This document shows, one piece after another, positions 16,756 through 25,953 of a stretch of DNA of 64,000 nucleotides. The notes beneath the pieces are model-generated. The model did no database searches, was not told the DNA's origin, and was given only the letters and a program-made list of their open reading frames with translations. A program made the translations under genes and the position numbers. The stretch is from assembly GCA_965215385.1 (NCBI GenBank), contig OZ244059.1:2542001-2606000 (forward strand). The letters are read 5' to 3'. This DNA comes from JAPORY01 sp965215385 (lineage in GTDB: Bacteria; Pseudomonadota; Alphaproteobacteria; Rhodobacterales; Rhodobacteraceae). How positions within the stretch are numbered: position 1 is the stretch's first letter; each line of letters begins with the position of its first letter.

Positions 16756-17841
16756 ATGAACGATTCGGATAACAAAGAGAGCAGATGGATGCCGAAAAGG
16801 AGCCACGCGATGATACGATCGAGTCTTGCAACGATCGCGGTCATTTTTTGTTTCTCCAGTCCGCAGGACGTCATGGGGCAGGACAAACGACTACATGCAA
16901 TGACGACCGAAGAGGCCGAAGAGGAGTATGAGTTCATCGACCAATTTTTCCCACAAGGGGACAAACCACTACATCCAATGATGACCGAAGAGCTTCTTGA
17001 ACTTAGACTCGAGGTCGGCATCAGCTCTATTGGCCTTATGCTCTCTATGAGGCCCGAAGAGCTTCTTGAATTTACCAGCGAGCAGGTCGCGCAAGCCTTC
17101 GTCGCACAACTGGATTGGGCGGATTTTTCGGATGAGGAGATCGAAGAACGAATTGCGAAGATGATATCCTTGCAGGAAATGATGGACGAAGAATTGCTAG
17201 AGGAGGAGGGGGTTCGAGCCGATGAGCATGAGCCTGTTCCAGAATTTTTGCGAGAAACGATCGAAGCATTGGCATCCTTGCAAAGCGTACCCGATGAAGA
17301 ACGCCGTGAGCAACTCCGCCTAATAATGTTGGAAGTAACAAAGAACTACACAGAGGAATTTCGAATAGATGCAATTTTTATGCAACGCAAAGCAAGAAAA
17401 GCTAATAAAACTTACCTTGAGTTTCGGAAAATTCTGTACGGGGAGACGTGGAGGTGCGAGGGTGCTTGGGGTGCAACTCTTGAGGCTTGGCCACCATTCG
17501 TATCAGAGTTTGACATCGGGCAGTATATTGTCATTGATTCGGCAACTCTTAAGGCTTGGCCACCATTCATATCAGAGAAGCTGCACTATGTAGATAAGCA
17601 TGCCACATTTACCCCCGACACACTGCCGGAAGTCATGACGGAGTATAAGGTGGATGGGGTAAAGCGCATTTGGTTTTGGGCTGCTGAAAGCAACAAGAAT
17701 AAAAGCACTCCGGATTTTGCCTTCAAAATCGAGCCAAGCGGCCAGGGAAATTATTATATCTTTTCCGAGCTATACGAAAACCCCGATCGCCCCGGATCTT
17801 TCAAACCTGCTGCCTTTTTCCAGTGCACGCTGAAAGAATAA
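16756..17841 (+). CDS. Unknown acidic secreted protein with internal repeats
   Basis: I do not recognise the family. The start is the ATG at 16756 (MNDSDNKESRW); an internal ATG at 16810 (MIRSSLATIAVIFCFSSPQD) begins directly at the hydrophobic signal peptide and may be the real start. The mature part is very acidic up to about residue 190, with DKRLHAMTTEEAEEEYEF repeated about 26 residues later as DKPLHPMMTEELLELRLEV, and EELLEF again. The C-terminal third has a second duplication, ATLEAWPPFVSE and ATLKAWPPFISE, 23 residues apart. Both duplications are still close at DNA level, implying recent origin. It lies in the accessory island after pufC; an extracytoplasmic location is inferred from the signal peptide only. 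Confidence 0.6.
   Translation: MNDSDNKESRWMPKRSHAMIRSSLATIAVIFCFSSPQDVMGQDKRLHAMTTEEAEEEYEFIDQFFPQGDKPLHPMMTEELLELRLEVGISSIGLMLSMRPEELLEFTSEQVAQAFVAQLDWADFSDEEIEERIAKMISLQEMMDEELLEEEGVRADEHEPVPEFLRETIEALASLQSVPDEERREQLRLIMLEVTKNYTEEFRIDAIFMQRKARKANKTYLEFRKILYGETWRCEGAWGATLEAWPPFVSEFDIGQYIVIDSATLKAWPPFISEKLHYVDKHATFTPDTLPEVMTEYKVDGVKRIWFWAAESNKNKSTPDFAFKIEPSGQGNYYIFSELYENPDRPGSFKPAAFFQCTLKE
16882..17000 (+). repeat. In-gene tandem duplication (78-base period)
   Basis: GACAAACGACTACATGCAAT at 16882 recurs as GACAAACCACTACATCCAAT at 16960, and both are followed by GA-GACCGAAGAG. The offset of 78 bases (26 codons) keeps frame. It lies in the acidic N-terminal half of the secreted-protein gene. 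Confidence 0.7.
17473..17577 (+). repeat. 36-base direct repeat inside the secreted-protein gene
   Basis: The copies at 17473-17508 and 17542-17577 differ at two positions (GAGG/AAGG and TTCG/TTCA) and are offset by 69 bases, 23 codons. They encode ATL[EK]AWPPF[VI]SE. The near-identity at DNA level suggests a recent local duplication. Confidence 0.8.
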
Positions 17842-17916
17842 GGGCAACAAAATAATGTTCGGGCGGGTAGCGGCGTTCCTGCAGTGCCATTGATCCTAAC
17901 AGGCATTGATTGGAGG

Positions 17917-18129
17917 CTAACCGAGCCAAAAACCCAAAATTGCCACCGCGAGGCCGATCATCCCGGCGATGGCCAAGATCAACCGGGTATCTCGCTTTGC
18001 CATCTCTTCTTGCAGTCGAGCTAGGCTCGCATCAATCCGACTTTCCATTGCTTCGTTCTCCGCTCTGATTGCCTTGAGCTCTCCGCGGAGTTCAGCAATC
18101 GCCAATGCATTATCACGCTCGTCATTCAT
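17917..18129 (-). CDS. Small membrane protein with coiled coil
   Basis: A 70-residue protein. Residues 8-46 form a heptad-rich helix (IAELRGELKAIRAENEAMES, then IDASLARLQEEMAKR). Residues 50-69 are a single membrane segment (LILAIAGMIGLAVAILGFWL) at the C-terminus. This tail-anchored layout resembles small phage or island proteins of the XhlA/DUF1640 kind, but no specific family is claimed. ATG start at 18129. The gene stands alone in the accessory island. Confidence 0.6.
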   Translation of the reverse strand: MNDERDNALAIAELRGELKAIRAENEAMESRIDASLARLQEEMAKRDTRLILAIAGMIGLAVAILGFWLG

Positions 18130-18396
18130 TCTTCAATCCCAGCCTCATCTTGCGCCGCGATCAAGTGCCACCAACCGTGCTGGGCTGGGATTCCTCGAAT
18201 TGTGGCGGATCGTGGCCCTATTCCATATCTATAGCCTTCCAAAAATTAGATCAAGCCACTCTCGATATTGGGTTTCAATTCAGCAACTCCTGAAACATTG
18301 TTGGCGATACCTTTGCCGGCGATTCGGCAGAAATCCTTCCAACTCCTCGTCAATCAACCTCTGAATCATCGGAACCTCATTCTTGCGGGCTAACAG
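18130..18396. other. Gap without supported gene
   Basis: No gene seen. The minus-strand frame that reaches 18397 from the right ends at a TAG there. Confidence 0.4.
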
Positions 18397-19089
18397 CTAC
18401 GTACCGAGCACAATCTGCCGGTGATTCCGGGCTCCGGTTTCATCCGGGGATAGGTCATTGCTGGCTTCGTTGACGCCAGCATCGTGTGGATCGGCCAAGA
18501 ACCAGGCCAAACGTGCTAAATTCTTGGAGGCTGTCTCGGGCGACGGATGCTCGCCCAAATTTTCCTCAATATCAACGACGAACCGACGATGAAGGTCAGG
18601 CTTATGATGGCATTATGCCACAACAAACCTGCCCAAAATAGCCTTGATGCGAACGTCGCCCTTTCTTGTCCTCGCCGCCAAATGATTGCGCTGTTGCTTT
18701 AATCGATCCCACCGGGATAACGGATAGTTGTCCACCGCCAGAACAGCCCCTAGTCCGTTCGTGATGTCGTTTGCCGGTATGCGGACATCAAACCAACCTG
18801 CCGCCAGCGTCATGGCTATGAAATCCGCTTCGGCGTTGCGCAGGGCTTGTGCAACTTGGGCTTCTATGTGTTTAAACGCATCAAGATCGTCTCTAGAAGC
18901 CGGAGAGGTGGCCAATACCTCATTTAATCCTCGTAGTTGTGCGTCAATATCTCGATCACCGGAAGAGTTGTTCTTCAGACGTTCAATCAGTTTAGCCACT
19001 TTCGCAGGAGATCGTTCGATTGCGGTGCAAATCGCTTCCAATCCCGCCCGCACTTCCACCTTCCGAAGGCGATAGCTAAACCAGCGCAC
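18397..19089 (-). pseudogene. Unknown soluble protein, frame interrupted by TAA
   Basis: The minus-strand frame from a GTG at 19089 runs 158 codons to a TAA at 18613, then stays open in the same frame to a TAG at 18397. The part after the stop (PDLHRRFVVDIEENLGEHPS, then PETASKNLARLAWFLADPHD) still looks protein-like, so the TAA is probably a nonsense mutation. The first part (RLRKVEVRAGLEAICTAIE, then NDITNGLGAVLAVDNYPLSR) is not recognised. The frame is also continuous with the fragment at 19090-19476 across a single TAG, so the whole could be one decayed gene or two fused remnants. No function is proposed. Confidence 0.45.
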
Positions 19090-19476
19090 CTAGTGTGCCG
19101 CCTTGATTCGGCGGTGCCCTTCCTTGAGGTACAAGCAGCAGATTTCAGCTTTTAGGTTGCGGCATTCATCCTCCTGAAGGGGTTTGTCTTTCTTTATGGT
19201 TGTATTCGTATAATGCGCTCGTGTTGCTTGGACATTATCATCGCCCCGAAGTGTTGAGGGCAGTAATCGACTCAGAATAACTTGGGGAACAATCTGCCAA
19301 AGAAAGCCGTTCCATTCCCATTCCTCCCCTTCAAGCAATCGTCCCCCTGACTTTGCGTGGGTGCCGCCCCATTGCTTGAAAAAGAAAGCCACATTGAACC
19401 GCTCGCATGCGAGGTGTAATTCCGTTACCCCCGTCGGCTTCATTGACTGCGCTGACGGGACGCTCTCGTCACCCAC
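19090..19476 (-). pseudogene. Phage Gp37/Gp68-family (DUF5131) C-terminal fragment
   Basis: The fragment GDESVPSAQSMKPTGVTELH continuing to ERFNVAFFFKQWGGTHAKSG is the hallmark C-terminal part of DUF5131 proteins, which normally read GGESG..ARPM...W...PFFFKQWGG. The N-terminal Cys-containing region of the family is missing. The frame then runs on into sequence I cannot assign and stops at a TAG, directly followed in frame by the next remnant. DUF5131 proteins are found in phages and defence or mobile islands, often with a three-Cys-motif partner, not identified here. Confidence 0.6.
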
Positions 19477-19496
19477 AATCCCCTAGGCTATATCGC

Positions 19497-20060
19497 TCAA
19501 ATCCACCTTGTCCAACGGCGTCCCTCTTCAATTTCGAGAATCCAGGCAACGCAACCGTCACCTAGCAATTGCAGAGCGTTCGGGATCGTGCGAGGTTCTC
19601 GCAATGTATGGATTACCCCTCTGAACGAAGCCAGGAAACAATGCGCAGTGAGCAAGCGAACTCGGGATTTTCTGTTTCCGGGGCCATTCCAGGATCCCGC
19701 AGCATATCCAACCAGAGTTGCATTTTGGTTTCTGTGGTTTGGCGCATTCGTTCGTCGGTTACACCATTTTGAATTTTGCGTGAGAGTTCTAGTTGGCCTG
19801 CAAAGGCATCCACGGGGTTGGTCGGGATCCATGGCTTTCCAACTGGCACTGCGTCAACTATAGGTTTAATTCTCTGAAGTAGTTCCTCCGGTGTTTGGGG
19901 TTAAAAACCATTTAGTATTGAAACTGGCAGGGTTTCGCGATTATGCGGAAACCGCCATGCGTGCCAGATACGGCCATCGGTGACGATACCTGTCCAAAGA
20001 AGCTGCGGTTGTTCGATCTCAGAAAGAAAAAAAATCGTTCGCCTGATGAATTTTGCAAGT
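19497..20060 (-). pseudogene. Type IIG restriction-modification enzyme, decayed N-terminal fragment
   Basis: Three minus-strand frames in succession give pieces of one protein: LLWTGIVTDGRIWHAWRFPH and ETLPVSILNGF (about 19905-20010), then PVGKPWIPTNPVDAFAGQLE and ERMRQTTETKMQLWLDMLRD (19613-19849), then ASFRGVIHTLREPRTIPNAL and LLGDGCVAWILE (19497-19650). These resemble the region before the methyltransferase domain of large Eco57I-like type IIG enzymes. The methyltransferase motifs themselves are absent. At least two frameshifts and a stop are needed to join the pieces, so the gene is dead. It abuts the darG remnant. Confidence 0.55.
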
Positions 20061-20237
20061 GGCTCTTGGAACCACTTCTCCTCGTTGGTAGGCTTTTCTA
20101 TATGCCTCGTAATTTCTTAGAAATGCCTTCCTGAACTTATAGTGCGATCCCCCGCCCGTGACGCCTACACAGTTGACGTTGTTCACCAAAGCATCAGCAT
20201 TATCGTTTAGAATATCTCCTGAGGTGAACCGAATCAT
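20019..20237 (-). pseudogene. DarG antitoxin macrodomain, N-terminal remnant
   Basis: From the ATG at 20237 the frame reads MIRFTSGDILNDNADALVNN and VNCVGVTGGG, the start of a DarG-type macrodomain (ADP-ribosyl-hydrolase antitoxin). It continues FRKAFLRNYEAYRKAYQRGE, then loses similarity and stops at 20019. The normal GRGIAL glycine loop is altered (TGGGSHY), and the rest of the macrodomain and the C-terminal toxin-binding domain are missing. It sits directly downstream of the darT remnant, the normal gene order. Confidence 0.7.
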
Positions 20238-20266
20238 AGCGGTATTGTTCCTCCCCTTCAATGATC

Positions 20267-20697
20267 CTAATCGGGAAGCACTGCCAACGTAGGGCGGTGG
20301 GTGGCACCCGACAACAAGTGCATTACCCGTGTGCCAATCCTTTGTGTGCAAATTCCAATCATATGAACTAGGTACCAAGGAAACCGCTGCTCAATCAGAA
20401 ATTCCGATTGCTTGTCTTCCTTGAATTTTCTGGCAACATATGCACCACTCCCTGTTTTCGCTGCGACGGCTTCCCAATTGATCGCTAGCAATGCGATATA
20501 GTCTGAACTGTCTTCGAAGTCGTGAGTGACAGCATTCGAAAGTGTAAATACCCATTGCAATCCATTCTTTTCAGCCTACTTTTGTCGCCGTCCGCATTTC
20601 TGATACGAGATGAACTATCGGTCCTTGACCAATGCGGTAGGTTAGCCCTGCTCGGTTTCCCTTATGTATGACATAAAGTATTACCGAGCGAGGACAA
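20267..20697 (-). pseudogene. DarT ADP-ribosyltransferase toxin, decayed
   Basis: Two frames give DarT (DUF4433) pieces. Upstream, CPRSVILYVIHKGNRAGLTY then GQGPIVHLVSEM matches the core of the fold. Downstream, LQWVFTLSNAVTHDF, then INWEAVAAKTGSG and DKQSEFLIEQRFPWYLVHMI match the conserved (Q/S)EFL region with the catalytic Glu. A frameshift near 20560-20570 separates the two, and the N-terminus (normally Y.ITH..N) is lost. DarT ADP-ribosylates single-stranded DNA. With the adjacent macrodomain fragment this is the relic of a DarTG toxin-antitoxin system. Confidence 0.7.
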
Positions 20698-21178
20698 ACA
20701 AGAAGCAGTTACTAGCCCCAACTTGTTGCTCGAGCCAATCTGAAAAGCGGGCAAATTGTCGATAGATCGGCTTTCCCTTGAACCAGTTGAGTTTCACCGG
20801 CCGGTCAAAGTCTATCCATCGCGCCCTTGAATCTCGACCTTTAGGGTGGGGATATTAGGCGAAACCTCTTCGGAGTTGCATTTGGGTGGAATGTTGATCT
20901 TCGACAAAGGTGCGAATGACGCTGAGGGGAGTACCGCCATACGAGGCTGCAGAGTTTATTACTAGCCCCCTGAGCATCGCCGTTCCTGCTTCCCCAGGCG
21001 TAACGCAAGCGGTGAGTGTAACTTCTATCGTAAGAATCGTCGGTGACCATAAGCTGTGGCGGGGAGCACTCTTGCCATTCTTGTGTCGTCGCTGTTCGTA
21101 GCGGAAACTTCAAGAATTTTTGTCGTAAGCATCTCGCAAGAACTTGCTCTTTTTGTTTGCTACGGTTACCGCAGGCAT
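20698..21178. other. Gap between darT remnant and MFS gene
   Basis: No supported gene. Minus-strand pieces such as KGKPIYRQFARFSDWLEQQV around 20720-20800 look protein-like but are not recognised; they are probably further decayed island DNA. Confidence 0.35.
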
Positions 21179-22414
21179 ATGGCATCCATCGACCAATTTA
21201 TTAATTATTCTCGAGCGAAGCGAAACGTTGCTGTTTTAGTTGCAGCGCAAGCTTTGTTGGGTAGTCAGATCGCGATGATCTTTGTGATTGGCGGATTAGC
21301 AGGTCAGCAACTCTCGCCGAATGCTTGTTTGGCGACAGTGCCCATTTCACTTATTGTTTTTGGTTCGATGACGACAGCTCCCTGGCTGAGCCCACTGATG
21401 CAAAGATTTGGTCGGCAAACGGGATTTTTCGTCGGGGCGATCGGGGGGCTGATTGGCGCCGGTATTGCCGCACTGGCCCTCGCACTTGGAAGTTTCTGGC
21501 TCTTTGTCTTGGGCAGCTACTTGACAGGAATCTATATGTCGGCGCAAGGCTTCTATCGCTTTGCCGCAATTGACACCGCGCCGGAAGACTTTCGGCCAAA
21601 GGCTATATCCTATGTAATGGCAGGCGGCCTGCTCTCGGCGGTCATCGGTCCGCAGCTAGTATCGTTCCTAACCATCGATAATCCTGACGCTAGCGTTATG
21701 CGTTTCTTTCCAGTCTACATTGCGGTGATTGGACTCAATCTCCTCGGGCTCTTGCTATTCCTGTTTTTGGACATACCGGTCGCAAAAGTGGCCACAGGCG
21801 CCACGCGTCGGCGTCGCTCTGCGGTTCAATTGCTCTCAACTCCGTCGATTACGGTGGCGGTGATTTGCGCGACCATTTCCTACGCCCTAATGAGTTTAGT
21901 TATGACCTCAACACCGCTCGCCGTGGTCGCGTGTGGGTTTGCTGTCTCTGACGCGTCCAATGTCGTCTCGGCGCATGTGTTGGCAATGTTTGGACCGTCG
22001 TTCTTTACCGGTCACTTGATTGCACGCTATGGAGCTGAGAGGATTGTTGTCGTCGGACTTCTACTCCTTGGCGGTGCCGGTCTTGTAGCGCTTGCAGGAA
22101 TAGAATTGGGCAATTTTTTTGGCGCACTTATGTTACTTGGCGTCGGCTGGAACTTTGGCTTTATTGGTTCGACCGCAATGTTGGCCAGAGCACATTCCTC
22201 TGATGAAAGAGGATTCGTGCAAGGAATGAACGATTTTATTGTCTTCGGCGGCGTGACCTTGGCTTCGCTTGCTTCCGGCGGACTCATGAATTGCTCGGGT
22301 ACCAGCGCTATCGTTGGATGGTCGGCGGTCAATATGGCTATGGTGCCGTTCTTGGCCTTTGCAGGTGCCTCACTTGTATGGCTGATGTTTCGTACCAAAT
22401 CAGCACCAGCATGA
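21179..22414 (+). CDS. MFS transporter
   Basis: A 411-residue major facilitator with about 12 membrane segments. The start chosen is the ATG at 21179 (MASIDQFINYSRAKRNVAVL), since the longer frame to 21056 adds a non-conserved leader. The first half has VFGSMTTAPWLSPLMQRFGR followed by GFFVGAIGGLIGAGIAALAL, close to the family's motif A position. TGHLIARYGAERIVVVGLLL is the equivalent in the second half. The NFGFIGSTAML segment and the length fit the YfkF/YbjJ-like MFS proteins. Substrate unknown. It lies at the border between the decayed island and core genes. Confidence 0.8.
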   Translation: MASIDQFINYSRAKRNVAVLVAAQALLGSQIAMIFVIGGLAGQQLSPNACLATVPISLIVFGSMTTAPWLSPLMQRFGRQTGFFVGAIGGLIGAGIAALALALGSFWLFVLGSYLTGIYMSAQGFYRFAAIDTAPEDFRPKAISYVMAGGLLSAVIGPQLVSFLTIDNPDASVMRFFPVYIAVIGLNLLGLLLFLFLDIPVAKVATGATRRRRSAVQLLSTPSITVAVICATISYALMSLVMTSTPLAVVACGFAVSDASNVVSAHVLAMFGPSFFTGHLIARYGAERIVVVGLLLLGGAGLVALAGIELGNFFGALMLLGVGWNFGFIGSTAMLARAHSSDERGFVQGMNDFIVFGGVTLASLASGGLMNCSGTSAIVGWSAVNMAMVPFLAFAGASLVWLMFRTKSAPA

Positions 22415-22804
22415 GAGGCTCTAGAACGAGTTTGTAATCGTCTTGCGCTGGCTCAACGAAGGAACTAGGCATATCTGATTGCGTTCTAACTATCGAATAA
22501 GGGGTGGTCCCATTGGACCCTGAACGGGGTGACAGAACTTGCCGCGAGTAAGCCTCTGATGATCACGCGAATTCGAAATCCTCGAACCGATTTCTTGCAA
22601 CGAGCCGCATTGCCCAAAGGAGCCGAATAATCACCCTTTGACGCCCCATTCGAGCGTTTCTCTAGTAAGTATGATTGGGGCTGCCCTAAGGCAGTACTGC
22701 CAAGAGGAAAATTCGGTTATGGAATGCCAGTAACTCGAACCAACGGCATCTCATTTTTCAAATTCGGTGCCGCAGTGTGACGGACGATCATAATGCGCCA
22801 CCAT
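22415..22804. other. Intergenic region, MFS gene to cimA
   Basis: Convergent gene ends. No gene, RNA or clear terminator was recognised. Confidence 0.4.
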
Positions 22805-24424
22805 CTAGACGGCGACACCGTCATGAATCAATTTCCACTGAATGGCATCTAATAGAGCTTCAAAGGAGGCATCGACGATATTCGCCGACACACCGACGGT
22901 TGACCATCGGTGGCCATTTTCGTCCTCACTGTCGATAATTACTCGGGTGACGGCTTCAGTGCCTCCCTGCGTAATCCGAACTTTGTAATCAACCAGTCTC
23001 ATATCATCGATGTTCTTTGAAAATCGACCTAAATCCTTGGTCAAAGCTTTCGCCAAGGCATTAACAGGACCGCGATCATCACCGCTCTCATCAACGGATT
23101 CACTGACCGATAATTTGCGATTGCCGTCGATTTCAACCACGACGACAGCTTCGCTGAGGCTGATTTCTTGTTTGAATTCGTTGTGTCGCCGCTCAACCGT
23201 CACGCGGTAGCGCTCAACCCTAAAATAGTTGGGCATCAAGCCCAGTTCTCGTCGCGCAAGCAACTCAAATGAGCCAAGTGCGGTGTCATAAGAATATCCC
23301 TCAGCCTCACGCGCCTTGGTTTTTTCAAGAATACGCACAAGTGACGGATCATCACGATCAACCGACAACCCAGCGGCTTCAAGTCTTTGCCGTAGGTTGG
23401 CTCGACCTGCTTGGTTCGACATGAGAATGAAGCGACTGTTGCCAACAGCATTCGGATCTATATGCTCGTAGGTAGATGGGCACTTTACAATCGCGCTCAC
23501 ATGTAAACCAGCTTTGTGGGCAAAAGCCGAAGCACCAACATAGGGTGCTTGCTTGAGCGGAATTCGATTGAGGATATCATCAAGTTGCCGACTAACTCGC
23601 GTTAACCGCGACAGGCTCCCGGCGGAAACCCCGGTACAAAATCGGCTCTTGTAGGGCTCTTTGAGCAAAATCGTTGGCAGTAATGAGGTAAGATTCGCGT
23701 TGCCGCAGCGCTCGCCAAGCCCATTCAAGGTGCCTTGAATTTGTCGAACGCCGGCGTCGACCGCCGCCAAACTACCCGCAACCGCGGTGTCAGTATCGTT
23801 GTGCGTGTGGATACCAAGACTGTTACCCGCAATACCGCTCTCAATTACTTGGGAAACGATTTGAAAAATTTCCGATGGCAGTGTACCGCCGTTGGTGTCG
23901 CATAATACGACCCATCGCGCACCCGCCGCTATCGCCGTGTGCAAACAGTCCAAGGCGAAGGTCGGTTCTGCCTTATATCCGTCGAAAAAATGTTCGGCGT
24001 CAAATAGTGCTTCTTGATTATTCGACGTTAGATGACGGATTGAGGCACTGATATTGGCTAGATTTTCGTCGGGCTTGATTCCGAGCGTCTCTGTTACGTG
24101 ACTAACGTGCGACTTGCCAACAAGACACACGGCCCGCGTACCCGCATTCACGACCGCCGCGAGCATATCGTCATTGTCGACTGATCGGCCCTGCCGCTTG
24201 GTCATCCCAAAGGCGGTAAGCTTCGCTTGCAACTGCGGTACTTGGCAAAAAAAGGCACTGTCGGTGGGATTGGCACCTGGCCAGCCGCCCTCAATGTAAT
24301 CCAAACCGAGCGAATCGAGGGCCTCTACGATCTCAAGCTTGTCCGCAATGGAAAATTGCACCCCCTGAGTTTGCTGACCATCGCGAAGCGTCGTATCAAA
24401 AACTGATAGTGGCTCTTTTTCCAT
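22805..24424 (-). CDS. cimA: (R)-citramalate synthase
   Basis: A 539-residue enzyme of the alpha-isopropylmalate synthase/homocitrate synthase family. It condenses pyruvate and acetyl-CoA to citramalate, the entry to threonine-independent isoleucine synthesis. The active-site start FDTTLRDGQQTQGVQFS, the HxH metal motif (GIHTHNDTDTAVA) and GTLNGLGERCGNANL are all present. The C-terminal regulatory LeuA-dimer domain occupies about residues 395-535. The start could be the ATG at 24424 (AGAG six bases upstream) or an upstream TTG at 24463. cysS lies just upstream on the same strand, a common pairing in alphaproteobacteria. Confidence 0.88.
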   Translation of the reverse strand: MEKEPLSVFDTTLRDGQQTQGVQFSIADKLEIVEALDSLGLDYIEGGWPGANPTDSAFFCQVPQLQAKLTAFGMTKRQGRSVDNDDMLAAVVNAGTRAVCLVGKSHVSHVTETLGIKPDENLANISASIRHLTSNNQEALFDAEHFFDGYKAEPTFALDCLHTAIAAGARWVVLCDTNGGTLPSEIFQIVSQVIESGIAGNSLGIHTHNDTDTAVAGSLAAVDAGVRQIQGTLNGLGERCGNANLTSLLPTILLKEPYKSRFCTGVSAGSLSRLTRVSRQLDDILNRIPLKQAPYVGASAFAHKAGLHVSAIVKCPSTYEHIDPNAVGNSRFILMSNQAGRANLRQRLEAAGLSVDRDDPSLVRILEKTKAREAEGYSYDTALGSFELLARRELGLMPNYFRVERYRVTVERRHNEFKQEISLSEAVVVVEIDGNRKLSVSESVDESGDDRGPVNALAKALTKDLGRFSKNIDDMRLVDYKVRITQGGTEAVTRVIIDSEDENGHRWSTVGVSANIVDASFEALLDAIQWKLIHDGVAV

Positions 24425-24561
24425 TGAATACTCTTTGGCCGATGACGTCGGGTCTTGTTTCAAATTGACCTAAATTCTCAGTATCGCTTGACGAATTTCG
24501 GTCGGGTAGCGCGTCAACAGCGACAAGAAATTGATGACCTATACCAATACCGTTGTCATGA

Positions 24562-25953
24562 TCAATCCAATAGCTCCCAGTGCCCGAAGTTCGGGTGGTT
24601 CGAATCATGAGACCAGGTTGAGCTAACGACGTCATCGATTACGGTGATGCCAACAGCCGCAAGATTATCGCGAATTGCGTCGGCTCGGCGGTAGTCGGAA
24701 GTTGACCGAGCCGCGGTTCGCTGCGCAACCAGTGCCTCAATTCGATTGACTGCCAAGATCGGGATCACGTCGCTGGTCGTTTCTGGTTTTTGATCGGGCG
24801 TTCGCAACAGACCAAGAAAATTCGCCCCGCTCTTGAGAGCCGCAGCATCACCCGTTGCGGTTAATCGGTGAAGTTCGGTAATGGCTAATGACGAGTTGAG
24901 ATCTTGTTTCAAAGCGTCGATAACGGGTTGAGGTGTGCAGCTTGACTCAACGCCGGTTGTGATCTCGCGCCACTTATCGAGGGTGACTTTGGCGTGCGCA
25001 AGCTTTTCCTCGGTCCAATTCATCGGCTTTCGATAATGGGTTGACATCAACACGAGACGGATTTCATCACCAGCAATACCGCGATCCAATAGATCTCGCA
25101 CGGTGAAGAAATTGCCAAGAGACTTCGACATTTTCTTGCCATCAACTTGCAACATTTCGTTATGCAGCCAGTATCGGGCAAATTCGCCATTCGGATGACA
25201 GCACTGACTTTGCGCAACTTCGTTTTCGTGGTGCGGAAACATAAGGTCGCCGCCGCCACCGTGAATATCGAAGCTGTCGCCAAAAAAAGCATACGACATC
25301 GCTGAGCACTCAATATGCCAACCAGGGCGCCCGCGTCCCCAGATACTGTCCCATCCCGGCTGATCTGGGGTCGAAGGTTTCCACAAGACGAAATCCATTG
25401 GGTTCTTTTTGTAAGGTGCGATTTCGACCCGCGCTCCGGCAATCATTTCATCGACCGTCCGCCCCGACAGGGCACCGTAATCTGCGTAGCTCGTGACGGA
25501 AAATAAGACGTGACCCTCAGCAACATAGGCGTGACCCCTGGCAACCAGATTTGCAATCATCGACAGCATGTTCTCGACGAAATCAGTTGCTCGGGGCTCA
25601 TGGAAATTGGGTTCGTCGCGGTAATCGACCCCGAGTGCGGCCATATCGTCGTGAAACCATTCGGTCGTCATCGTTGTCAAACGGTCGATACCAATTCCCA
25701 GGGCTGCCGCTCGCTCAATGATTTTGTCATCAATGTCGGTAATATTTCGCGCATAGGTGACGCATTCACGACCGTAGACATGTTGTAACAATCGATAAAG
25801 TATATCGAAAACAACCACGGGTCTCGCGTTTCCCAAATGCGCCCGATCATAGACTGTCGGCCCGCAGACATAGAGCCGCACATTTTTAGGATCAAGCGGC
25901 ACAAACTCGCACCGCCGCCGATTTTTTGAGTTCGTGAAGGCAATCGTCGTCAT
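24562..25953 (-). CDS. cysS: Cysteinyl-tRNA synthetase
   Basis: A 463-residue class I synthetase. The N-terminus RLYVCGPTVYDRAHLGNARP carries the first zinc-ligand Cys and the HIGH-equivalent HLGN. WHIECSAMS has the second zinc Cys and HGGGGDLMFPHHENE is the zinc-site loop. KMSKSLGNFFTVRDLL is the KMSKS motif. It charges tRNA-Cys in the cytoplasm. The C-terminal anticodon-binding part is complete, ending SNHPNFGHWELLD. ATG start at 25953. Confidence 0.96.
   Translation of the reverse strand: MTTIAFTNSKNRRRCEFVPLDPKNVRLYVCGPTVYDRAHLGNARPVVVFDILYRLLQHVYGRECVTYARNITDIDDKIIERAAALGIGIDRLTTMTTEWFHDDMAALGVDYRDEPNFHEPRATDFVENMLSMIANLVARGHAYVAEGHVLFSVTSYADYGALSGRTVDEMIAGARVEIAPYKKNPMDFVLWKPSTPDQPGWDSIWGRGRPGWHIECSAMSYAFFGDSFDIHGGGGDLMFPHHENEVAQSQCCHPNGEFARYWLHNEMLQVDGKKMSKSLGNFFTVRDLLDRGIAGDEIRLVLMSTHYRKPMNWTEEKLAHAKVTLDKWREITTGVESSCTPQPVIDALKQDLNSSLAITELHRLTATGDAAALKSGANFLGLLRTPDQKPETTSDVIPILAVNRIEALVAQRTAARSTSDYRRADAIRDNLAAVGITVIDDVVSSTWSHDSNHPNFGHWELLD

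Noticed and set aside
24396..24635. 79-codon minus-strand frame between cysS and cimA
   Set aside because: It overlaps the end of cysS and the start of cimA in another frame and has no recognisable product.
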